Source of the DNA: Oribacterium sp. UBA4274
GTDB taxonomy: Bacteria; Bacillota; Clostridia; Lachnospirales; Lachnospiraceae
Assembly (NCBI GenBank): GCA_002396005.1
Contig: DGVW01000017.1
Coordinates: 1 to 34,762 of the forward strand
Length of the DNA stretch: 34,762 nt
Direction: 5' to 3'
This document shows, in pieces, positions 1 through 6,326 of this stretch. Positions within the stretch are counted from its first letter, which is position 1, and each line of letters opens with the position of its first letter. A program made the position numbers and the translations under genes. The notes under the pieces are model-generated. The model searched no databases, was not told the origin of the DNA, and saw only the letters and a program-made list of their open reading frames with translations.

Positions 1-57
1 TTTGACGTAAAATGTCTTCTTTATACTTTTGCTTTGAAGCTTATGGTTTAGGTATTA

Positions 58-1347
58 TCACTCTGCCTTGTAATCATCGAAGTCGTACTTGATTACGCCA
101 AACGGTGTCTTCTGCTCGCGGATTGCGATAGACTTTGACATCTTTCTGATCTCATCAGCAGTTACGCTGCGGCCGAGTTCATTGGACAGAACAACACCTT
201 CTGAAAGGAATGCTGTCTGCATTGCGATGTATGGAGAATCGATTCTTGTTTCATCTGTAAGCTCACCGCGGAGGTATGAGTACCACTGAAGCTGGTTGTC
301 ATTGAACTTTTCAATATCAGGATTGAGAGCAATCTCCTGCATTCCTGTAACATCACCGATTGCACACTCTAACTTGTTGTCAAAGAGACGGCCCTTCTCA
401 TCTACACCGAACCACTCAAGTCTTGGCTTCTGAAGCTCGCCGCCGCCTACGATGCTGCCGCCCTCAGGAACAGCCATTGGTCCGCCTGTCTGGTCAACAT
501 CTGTAAACTTGAGACCGCCGAGAGAACCTGCGATGAAGCTTGTACCTACTTCATCCATATGGATAGCCCAGTCCTCATAGATGTCCATGGAAAGACCACC
601 CTTGAAACGTGCGATGGCAACTGAAAGATCCTCAACAGGTGTGTGGCAGTTAACTGCATCATCGATTCTCTTGTCTCTCCAGTAGTCACAGGTTGTTGCA
701 CCGTAAACACTCTCAAGCTCAGGCATACCCATCACATAAAGCATCTGAGCGATGTGATAGATACCGAGGTCGAACAGAGGTCCGTGAACACCAACATTAG
801 GATCTACGAAATCACGGCTGAAGAATGGCATGTCATAGCCAGGACGGCCCTGACGTCTGTGACCTACAGATCTTGCATGGTAAACCTTACCGAGCTTACC
901 TTCTGCTATCATCTCCTTGGCAATTCTTGTCTGTGGGTTGTAGATGGAGCTGATCTGGATTGCAAGCTTCTGACCGTACTTCTTCTGTGCATCATAAAGG
1001 ATCTTGGCATCAGCATAGCTTGCTGACATTGGCTTCTCTGAGTAGCAAGGGAAGCCTGCAGCCATAACTGCTGTTGCAACAGATGTATGGAGGTTATTGT
1101 GAACGCAAACCTCTACCTCATCGATGTCATCTCTCTTTAACATCTCTCTGAAGTCCTCATATAAGCAGTCTTCAGATAATCCATACTGCTTGCCCCACTT
1201 CATGAGCTTATCCTTGTCGATTTCAGCAGCGGCTACAACGCGGAGGTTCTCACCTCTCTTGTTTAAGTTCTGTATAACTGTCATGTGACGGTGTGAGATC
1301 ATTCCACATCCGATAATAGCGATTCTCAGTTCTTTCTTTGTATTCAT
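58..1347 (-). CDS. Gfo/Idh/MocA family NAD(P)-dependent oxidoreductase
   Basis: Predicted cytosolic sugar or polyol dehydrogenase of 429 aa. The N-terminus has the Rossmann dinucleotide-binding signature (IIGCG, residues 11-15) and the conserved EKP motif is at residues 104-106, where the Lys is normally catalytic. The C-terminal half matches the GFO/IDH/MocA beta-sheet domain, with a D-x-G-x-x-H type stretch (FDLGIYH) near residues 192-198. The ATG has a good AGGAG site 8 nt upstream. It lies 35 bp behind the sugar isomerase/epimerase gene at 1383-2219, so the two are very probably co-transcribed. That pairing is typical of inositol-like, keto-sugar or C-/O-glycoside catabolism. The substrate cannot be told from sequence. 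Family call is firm; pathway is inference. Confidence 0.9.
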   Translation of the reverse strand: MNTKKELRIAIIGCGMISHRHMTVIQNLNKRGENLRVVAAAEIDKDKLMKWGKQYGLSEDCLYEDFREMLKRDDIDEVEVCVHNNLHTSVATAVMAAGFPCYSEKPMSASYADAKILYDAQKKYGQKLAIQISSIYNPQTRIAKEMIAEGKLGKVYHARSVGHRRQGRPGYDMPFFSRDFVDPNVGVHGPLFDLGIYHIAQMLYVMGMPELESVYGATTCDYWRDKRIDDAVNCHTPVEDLSVAIARFKGGLSMDIYEDWAIHMDEVGTSFIAGSLGGLKFTDVDQTGGPMAVPEGGSIVGGGELQKPRLEWFGVDEKGRLFDNKLECAIGDVTGMQEIALNPDIEKFNDNQLQWYSYLRGELTDETRIDSPYIAMQTAFLSEGVVLSNELGRSVTADEIRKMSKSIAIREQKTPFGVIKYDFDDYKAE

Positions 1348-1382
1348 GATTTATCTCCTTAGTGATTTATGTTTTCTGACTA

Positions 1383-2219
1383 TTACCAGCCGAGGATCTT
1401 TAAGTATTCGCGGCTTCTTCTTGCACACTCAAGCGGGTCTGTCTCATAGTGCTCATCCTGCTCTACGACTACCCATTTGGCATCGGCTTCCAGGGATGCT
1501 TCGAGAACCGGCTCCCAGATCATCTGACCGAAGCCTACAGGTCTGAACCCGAAGTATCCTGTGTCCCCCTCAGACTCTTCTGTTTCGATACCGATGAGCT
1601 TGTACATGTTCTTGACTTCACCCTTCTTGATGTAATCCTTGAGATGAACTACAGGGATACGGTTTGTATACTTCTTGATGAATGCCGGTGCCTCACCTGT
1701 AGCAACATCGCACCAGCAGGTGTCAAGCTCACTCATGAGATTGTCGTGTGGGATAGCTTCGAACATTGCATCATAGCCATATCTTCCATCAGGAAGCTTT
1801 ACGAACTCAAAGTCGTGGTTGTGATAGAGGAATGTCATGCCCGCATCATGTATCTTCTTTCCTACTTCATTGAGAAGAGGAAGGAACTTTTCAAAGCCTT
1901 CCGGATTTATTGGGCGGTACTCTTCTGCCATGTATGGCATAACGAGATATTTGACTCCGATTTCAGAGTAGTCCCTGATGACCTTGTCAAGGTCGTCCAT
2001 CATTTCCTGAAATGCGACGTGGGCACTGATTGGCACGAGGCCGATTTCTTTCAAAGTATCTCTTATGAATGAAGGCTCCAGGCCGTAGAGACCTGCAAGT
2101 TCTACGCCGTCATAACCGAATTCCTTGATCTTTTTCATAACATTTTTGAAGTTCTCAGGAGTATTCTCCAGAAGATCTCTAAGTCCGTAAACCTGTACTG
2201 CAACAGGAAGTTTGTTCAT
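1383..2219 (-). CDS. sugar phosphate isomerase/epimerase (xylose isomerase-like TIM barrel)
   Basis: A 278-aa protein of the AP-endonuclease-2/xylose-isomerase-like TIM-barrel superfamily, the usual length for single-domain members. Landmarks are FGYDGVELAG (residues 34-43), HNHDFEF (133-139) and ELDTCW (164-169), which supply the His/Glu/Asp metal ligands of this fold, and a late VVVEQDEHYE stretch carrying the last acidic ligand. Members isomerise or epimerise keto-sugars or dehydrate inosose. It is the first gene of a two-gene unit with the Gfo/Idh/MocA oxidoreductase 35 bp downstream. The ATG is preceded by a GAGGAA site. The leader contains two small hairpins. The exact substrate is unknown. 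Confidence 0.88.
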   Translation of the reverse strand: MNKLPVAVQVYGLRDLLENTPENFKNVMKKIKEFGYDGVELAGLYGLEPSFIRDTLKEIGLVPISAHVAFQEMMDDLDKVIRDYSEIGVKYLVMPYMAEEYRPINPEGFEKFLPLLNEVGKKIHDAGMTFLYHNHDFEFVKLPDGRYGYDAMFEAIPHDNLMSELDTCWCDVATGEAPAFIKKYTNRIPVVHLKDYIKKGEVKNMYKLIGIETEESEGDTGYFGFRPVGFGQMIWEPVLEASLEADAKWVVVEQDEHYETDPLECARRSREYLKILGW

Positions 2220-2258
2220 AATTACTGTTCCTCACTTTCTTATTTTAGACATATACAA

Positions 2259-2300
2259 CTGAGGGGCTCGCCCTGTCAGAAACGCAGGTTTTGTGCGTTT
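2259..2300 (-). promoter_or_regulatory. paired hairpins in the leader of the isomerase gene
   Basis: Two adjacent inverted repeats lie 40-80 bp upstream of the isomerase start. One has AAACGCA (2280-2286) pairing with TGCGTTT (2294-2300). The other is a small stem from CTGA (2259-2262) to TCAG (2276-2279) with GGGC/GCCC inside. Neither is followed by a clear U-tract on the - strand, so they do not look like terminators. They could be a leader structure. I do not recognise a known riboswitch class. Confidence 0.3.
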
Positions 2301-2447
2301 TCCGGTACTATGATGTCGGGGGCTAATGTTTATCTTTGGCTCACGATGCGAAGTACGTAGTGGCTTCCGTTCAGGTATTAATCATTTATCTGATGTACTT
2401 ATAATAGCGGTTTAGGGGAATCTTCTCTTTTGATTGTTTTCGTTTTT

Positions 2448-2457
2448 AACGTACGTT
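2448..2457. promoter_or_regulatory. short perfect palindrome AACGTACGTT, possible operator
   Basis: A 10-bp perfect palindrome in the gap upstream of the isomerase gene, surrounded by AT-rich sequence. Its size and CG-centred symmetry resemble half-site pairs of LacI-type sugar regulators, which would suit the catabolic genes to the left. No regulator gene is in the window and there is only one copy, so chance remains possible. Confidence 0.25.
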
Positions 2458-2534
2458 TATTGCATTAAAATGGGGGTTTGGTAATTTCGTGCAATAAGTG
2501 TTGAGGGAGTGATGCAATGTATCTAATCTAGCCC

Positions 2535-2688
2535 GGAAAATGGACGGGCGGGCATCGGCCCACTCAGTTGAAAGAACGCCCTGCTTGCCATGTTCGTACC
2601 GTCTGCACCATGTGCATCCGGATACGTACATGACTGCGCAGTGAGTTCTTTCAATTCGCAAGCCAGATGCCCAACCCATCCATTTTCC
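2535..2688 (+). repeat. 154-bp imperfect palindromic element, copy 1 (arm order A-B)
   Basis: Long inverted repeat beginning GGAAAATGGA and ending TCCATTTTCC. Each arm carries the cores TTGAAAGAAC, then CTGC, then CATGT-CGTA, in mirrored order. The centre is a perfect hairpin, TGCAC-CAT-GTGCA (2604-2616). The left arm is type A (CACTC before TTGAAAG, CTGCTTG before CATGTTCG). The right arm, read on the - strand, is type B (TTGCGA before TTGAAAG, CTGCGCAG before CATGTACGTATCC). A second element of exactly the same length lies at 6146-6299 with the arms in the opposite order. No ORF of note is inside. It may be a non-autonomous mobile element or a structured RNA. Confidence 0.8.
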
Positions 2689-2740
2689 TGATCTGTGGAT
2701 TTATGAGATATACAGCATAGTGACATGATCTGAGATAGGT

Positions 2741-2790
2741 GTGCATTGTACCACTCAATTGAAAGTACATTCTGCTTGCCATGTTTAGAT
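2741..2790 (+). repeat. solo type-A half of the palindromic element
   Basis: About 50 bp after copy 1, the stretch CACTCAATTGAAAGTAC followed by CTGCTTGCCATGTT matches the type-A arm of the 154-bp element, with no partner arm nearby. The TTGAAAGTAC variant is shared with the A arm of copy 2 rather than copy 1, so it is not a simple local duplication of copy 1. It looks like a degraded third copy. Its limits are approximate. Confidence 0.6.
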
Positions 2791-2804
2791 ATTGCTTTGA
2801 ATTA

Positions 2805-2839
2805 AACTGATGGAGATATGAGTTTATATCAGTTATAAT
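2805..2839 (+). promoter_or_regulatory. promoter of the phosphoglucomutase gene with overlapping inverted repeat
   Basis: A perfect -10 TATAAT (2834-2839) lies 17 bp after a -35-like TGGAGA (2811-2816), placing the transcript start near 2846, about 45 nt before the ATG. An inverted repeat AACTGAT (2805-2811) / ATCAGTT (2828-2834) brackets the -35 and spacer and could be a repressor site. The -35 is weak by consensus. Confidence 0.55.
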
Positions 2840-2890
2840 TGAGGAGAATGAAAGACGTGAATATCAATTTATATCTATATGGAGGATTAA

Positions 2891-4585
2891 ATGGATTATC
2901 AGAAAAGATATGATGAATGGTTAGAGAAGCTTGATGAAAGTGATCCTTTAAGGGCTGATCTTCTTTCTATAAAAGATGATGATGTTGAAAAGGAGGATCG
3001 TTTCTATCAGGATCTCAGTTTCGGTACGGCAGGTCTCAGAGGCAAGGTGGGGGCCGGAACCAATCGTATGAATTTTTATACAGTTGGTAAGGCAACTCAG
3101 GGTATTGCGGATTATATTGTAGAGCATGGTAAGGAAGCTATGGAAAAGGGTGTTGTCATCGCCCATGACCCGAGACATTTTTCCAGGGAGTTTTCAGAGC
3201 TTGCGGCAGGTATTTTTGCAGCTAATGGAATAAAGGTATATACATTCCCGGATCTCCGTCCTACTCCGGAGCTTGCATTTATGATTTCACGTCTGGGCAC
3301 TCAGGCCGGAATCAATATCACTGCTTCACATAATCCTAAGGAGTATAACGGCTACAAGGCTTACTGGGAGGATGGCTGTCAGGTATCCAGTGAAGTTGCC
3401 GATGGTATGCTTGAGAAGATCAATGCTGTCGATATCTGGACAGGCATCAGGAAGTCGGACTATGAGGAGGGCGTGAGAAACGGCCTCATCACTGTGCTGG
3501 GTGAGGAGTATGACAAGGAGTATCTCGACAAAGTACTCGGACTCGCAATTCACAAGGGACTGGAGCTTGATCTCGACATTCCTTTTGTGTACACACCGCT
3601 TAATGGCTGTGGGTCTATCCCATTCCGTGAGATGCTCAAGGCTCGTGGCTTCAGGAACTGGAAGATCGTTCCTGAGCAGGAGATGCCGGATCCGGATTTC
3701 AAGACTGTAGGTTATCCGAACCCTGAGGATCCGAAGGCCTTTAAACTGAGTGAACAGTACGGCAGAGAGTTTGGTGCTGAGCTTCTTATGGCAACAGACC
3801 CTGACTCGGACAGATTTGCCATTGAGATACGTGACGATGAGGGGAACTACATTCCTTTAAATGGAAACCAGACAGGATACCTGCTTGTAAACTATATCCT
3901 TGAGGGTCACAAGACTGCCGGTACTCTTCCGGAGAAAGGTGCTATGGTAAAGTCTATAGTTACTTCTACCCTCTCCGATATCATCGCCAGGGCTTATGGT
4001 GTGGAGATGTTTGAAACACTTACAGGTTTCAAGAACATCTGCGGTAAGATTCCATATCTTCATGAGCATGGCTACACCTATCTTTTCGGTTATGAGGAGT
4101 CTGTAGGTTATGCGGCTTGTGAGGAAATCCGTGACAAGGATGGAATTTCAGCCGGTATGCTGGTGGCTGAGGCAGCTGCATACTATAGAAAACAGGGAAA
4201 GACTCTTTATGATGTACTTCTCGAAATCTATGACAAGTATGGTTACTTTGCTGAGGACGAGCCGAACCTTGTTCTCGAGGGCATTCCGGGAGCACAGCGC
4301 ATCAAGCGTATGATGAGCTCTATCAGGAAGGATCATCCTACAGAGCTTGCAGGATACAAGGTTTCAAAGGTCATCGATTATAAGGACGGCTATGAGGATA
4401 TCCCGCCTCAGAATGCATTGAAGTTCTTCCTTGAGAACGGTTCCTGGTTCGCTATACGTCCGAGCGGTACCGAGCCAAAGATCAAGTTCTACATTTACTC
4501 AAACCAGCCATCACGGGAAGAAGCTGTAGCTGTCAACAAAAAGCTGAAGGATGAGATACTTGCTCTTATACAGACTATAGAGTGA
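2891..4585 (+). CDS. pgcA: phosphoglucomutase/phosphomannomutase (alpha-D-phosphohexomutase)
   Basis: Cytosolic enzyme interconverting glucose-1-phosphate and glucose-6-phosphate, linking glycolysis to cell-wall, glycogen and nucleotide-sugar synthesis. It is 564 aa, typical of the PgcA-type Firmicutes enzymes. All four signature loops are visible in order: the phosphoserine loop TASHNP (Ser146), the Mg-binding loop DPDSDR (303-308), the sugar-recognition loop GYEES (400-404) and the phosphate-binding loop RPSGTEP (523-529). The ATG is preceded by GGAGG six bases upstream. It has its own promoter at 2811-2839 and an intrinsic terminator at 4596-4628, so it is probably monocistronic. The gene symbol follows the Bacillus pgcA type. 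Confidence 0.93.
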   Translation: MDYQKRYDEWLEKLDESDPLRADLLSIKDDDVEKEDRFYQDLSFGTAGLRGKVGAGTNRMNFYTVGKATQGIADYIVEHGKEAMEKGVVIAHDPRHFSREFSELAAGIFAANGIKVYTFPDLRPTPELAFMISRLGTQAGINITASHNPKEYNGYKAYWEDGCQVSSEVADGMLEKINAVDIWTGIRKSDYEEGVRNGLITVLGEEYDKEYLDKVLGLAIHKGLELDLDIPFVYTPLNGCGSIPFREMLKARGFRNWKIVPEQEMPDPDFKTVGYPNPEDPKAFKLSEQYGREFGAELLMATDPDSDRFAIEIRDDEGNYIPLNGNQTGYLLVNYILEGHKTAGTLPEKGAMVKSIVTSTLSDIIARAYGVEMFETLTGFKNICGKIPYLHEHGYTYLFGYEESVGYAACEEIRDKDGISAGMLVAEAAAYYRKQGKTLYDVLLEIYDKYGYFAEDEPNLVLEGIPGAQRIKRMMSSIRKDHPTELAGYKVSKVIDYKDGYEDIPPQNALKFFLENGSWFAIRPSGTEPKIKFYIYSNQPSREEAVAVNKKLKDEILALIQTIE

Positions 4586-4595
4586 TATAAGCATG

Positions 4596-4628
4596 AAAAA
4601 CCGGTCGCAGATTTGCGGCCGGTTTTTT
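4596..4628 (+). terminator. intrinsic terminator after the phosphoglucomutase gene
   Basis: Stem AAAACCGGTCGCA paired to TGCGGCCGGTTTT (one G-U pair) with a GATT loop, followed by a run of seven T. It starts about 10 bp after the stop codon. The A-run on the left may let it act in both directions. Confidence 0.9.
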
Positions 4629-4643
4629 TAAAGCATTCCTCAT

Positions 4644-4687
4644 ATTCCATATATGAAATTGTATGGAATGTTTTCGTATGATAATAT
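4644..4687 (+). promoter_or_regulatory. promoter of homoserine dehydrogenase with operator-like inverted repeat
   Basis: A -35 TTGTAT (4659-4664), 17-bp spacer and -10 TAATAT (4682-4687) place the start about 35-40 nt ahead of the preferred ATG. A perfect 8-bp inverted repeat, ATTCCATA (4644-4651) and TATGGAAT (4662-4669) with a 10-bp gap, overlaps the -35. That geometry suits a dimeric repressor. No T-box or leader peptide is seen. Confidence 0.5.
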
Positions 4688-4729
4688 GTAGTAATAGATT
4701 ATACATTTATTATGAATTACGGAGAAAAC

Positions 4730-6022
4730 ATGAAAAAGATCAACATCGGAATGTTTGGAATAGGAAATATCGGTAAGGGAACATATCAGACCCTCGAGAT
4801 GAGTAAGGCAAAGATTGAACAGTCTACAGGTATGTCACTTGAAATCGTGAAGATTCTCAATCGTCATCCTGAGATAGACAGAGGTATCGATATACCTAAG
4901 GAAAAGTATGTGACAGATGCCTATGACATCATTAATGATCCTGATATAGATATAGTTATCGAGCTTATCGGCGGTATCGAGCCTGCGACAACCTACATGG
5001 CTGATGCTCTTAAGGCCGGTAAGCACGTAGTAACAGCCAATAAGGCAGCAATTGCAGTTAACGGGCAAATGCTTCAGGATCTCGCTTATAAAAATCAGCT
5101 TATGCTTCGGTTTGAGGCAAGTGTTGCGGGAGGCATCCCTATCCTCAATGCTATCTCCAGTGCCCTTATCTCTAACGAGTTCAGTCAGGTTCAGGGTATA
5201 CTGAACGGAACTACCAATTATATCCTCACCAAGATGACAGAGAACGGCACTCCATATGAAGAAGTTCTCAAGGATGCACAGAGAAAGGGATTTGCTGAGG
5301 CAGACCCTACCGCAGATGTTGAAGGTATAGATGCAGCCAACAAGCTGTCTATACTTATCTCTCTTCTCTTTGGTATCGGCATACAGCCATCTGAGATTCC
5401 TACAAAGGGTATCACTACTGTTACCAGTGATGATATAGCATTTGCCAAGGAATTCGGTTACAAGATCAAGCTCCTTGCTACCGCCCACAACGAAGATGGT
5501 AAAGTGACCTGCAATGTAGAGCCTACCCTCGTTTCAGAGAATCATCCTCTTGCCAATGTTAACAACGAGTTCAATGCTGTCTACATCACAGGCAACGCTG
5601 TTGATAACCTCATGTTCTACGGGCGCGGTGCCGGGCCACTCCCGACAGGAAGTGCTGTGATTGGAGACGTGGTGAGTGTTGCCAGAAAGATAGAGAAAAG
5701 CGCAGCTTACGATCTGCAGCCGCACCTGAGATATGATTCTGACCTTGAGTTTGCCGGAGAAGGAGCACACCACTATTATATCCGCGTACATGCAGTGGAT
5801 CATCCGGGTGTACTCGGACAGATAGCATCAACCCTTGGCGTTTACGGTATCGGCATCAAAACCATGATGCAGCAGGCCGGAGACAATACCGGCGGCACAG
5901 TTCCGATGATCTTCATAGTATACGATATCGACAAAGGCATACTTTCAACAGCCCTCGAAGTACTTCTGAAAAACGGATCAGTTTCATCTATTGACAATGT
6001 TTTGAGAGTTCTCAAATCTTAA
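4730..6022 (+). CDS. hom: homoserine dehydrogenase with C-terminal ACT domain
   Basis: Reduces aspartate semialdehyde to homoserine with NAD(P)H, the branch point toward threonine and methionine. The 430-aa protein starts with the Rossmann motif GMFGIGNIGKG, then the substrate region GKHVVTANKA and the conserved GILNGTTNYIL. It ends in an ACT domain (HYYIRVHAVDHPGVLGQIAS), usually responsible for threonine feedback inhibition. An in-frame ATG at 4712 would add six residues, but the GGAGA site at 4721-4725 lies just upstream of the ATG at 4730, so the later start is chosen. No thrB or thrC lies beside it. It is flanked by the phosphoglucomutase gene and the palindromic element copy 2. Confidence 0.93.
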   Translation: MKKINIGMFGIGNIGKGTYQTLEMSKAKIEQSTGMSLEIVKILNRHPEIDRGIDIPKEKYVTDAYDIINDPDIDIVIELIGGIEPATTYMADALKAGKHVVTANKAAIAVNGQMLQDLAYKNQLMLRFEASVAGGIPILNAISSALISNEFSQVQGILNGTTNYILTKMTENGTPYEEVLKDAQRKGFAEADPTADVEGIDAANKLSILISLLFGIGIQPSEIPTKGITTVTSDDIAFAKEFGYKIKLLATAHNEDGKVTCNVEPTLVSENHPLANVNNEFNAVYITGNAVDNLMFYGRGAGPLPTGSAVIGDVVSVARKIEKSAAYDLQPHLRYDSDLEFAGEGAHHYYIRVHAVDHPGVLGQIASTLGVYGIGIKTMMQQAGDNTGGTVPMIFIVYDIDKGILSTALEVLLKNGSVSSIDNVLRVLKS

Positions 6023-6145
6023 ACGTTCAGGGATATTATATGTAGCGTAGAGCCGCTTAGAGGTCTTGCTTTAGAGTTTTCCGCTGCAGCGACCCGATTT
6101 TGATTGGTGCCCACTGGCTCTTAGACGAGGTATATGCTGTTATAA

Positions 6146-6299
6146 AGAAAATGCACGGGATGTGTGCCGTGATTGCGAGTTGAAAGAACTTCCTGCGTAG
6201 GCCATGTACGTATCCAGCTGCAAGAAGTGCAGCTGGGACGAACATGGAAGCAGGATGTACTTTCAACCGAGTGACCAGGTACACGCCCGTGCATTTTCT
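6146..6299 (-). repeat. 154-bp imperfect palindromic element, copy 2 (inverted, arm order B-A)
   Basis: Same length as copy 1, starting AGAAAATGCACGGG and ending CCCGTGCATTTTCT. The centre is a perfect 9-bp hairpin, CCAGCTGCA (6214-6222) / TGCAGCTGG (6228-6236). Its left arm is type B (TTGCGAG before TTGAAAG, CTGCGTAG, CATGTACGTATCC). Its right arm, read on the - strand, is type A (CACTCGG before TTGAAAG, CTGCTT, CATGTTCGT). It is therefore in the opposite orientation to copy 1. It occupies the gap between the convergent homoserine dehydrogenase gene and the PstS-like gene, where it may also act as a transcription barrier. No clear target-site duplication is visible. Confidence 0.8.
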
Positions 6300-6326
6300 G
6301 TATTAATTAATACACTAAAAAATGAT

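Noticed and set aside
1449..2072. 207-codon + strand frame
   Set aside because: Antisense to the sugar isomerase gene, which has clear family motifs.
2446..2726. Two overlapping - strand reading frames of 77 and 67 codons
   Set aside because: They lie across the 154-bp palindrome and exist because of its structure; no ribosome site or recognisable protein pattern.
4835..5488. 217-codon - strand frame
   Set aside because: Antisense shadow of homoserine dehydrogenase, whose motifs are unambiguous on the + strand.
2535..6299. Composite transposon carrying pgcA and hom
   Set aside because: The flanking elements are inverted, but no transposase or clear target-site duplication is seen and both genes are core metabolic; kept only as an element-family observation.
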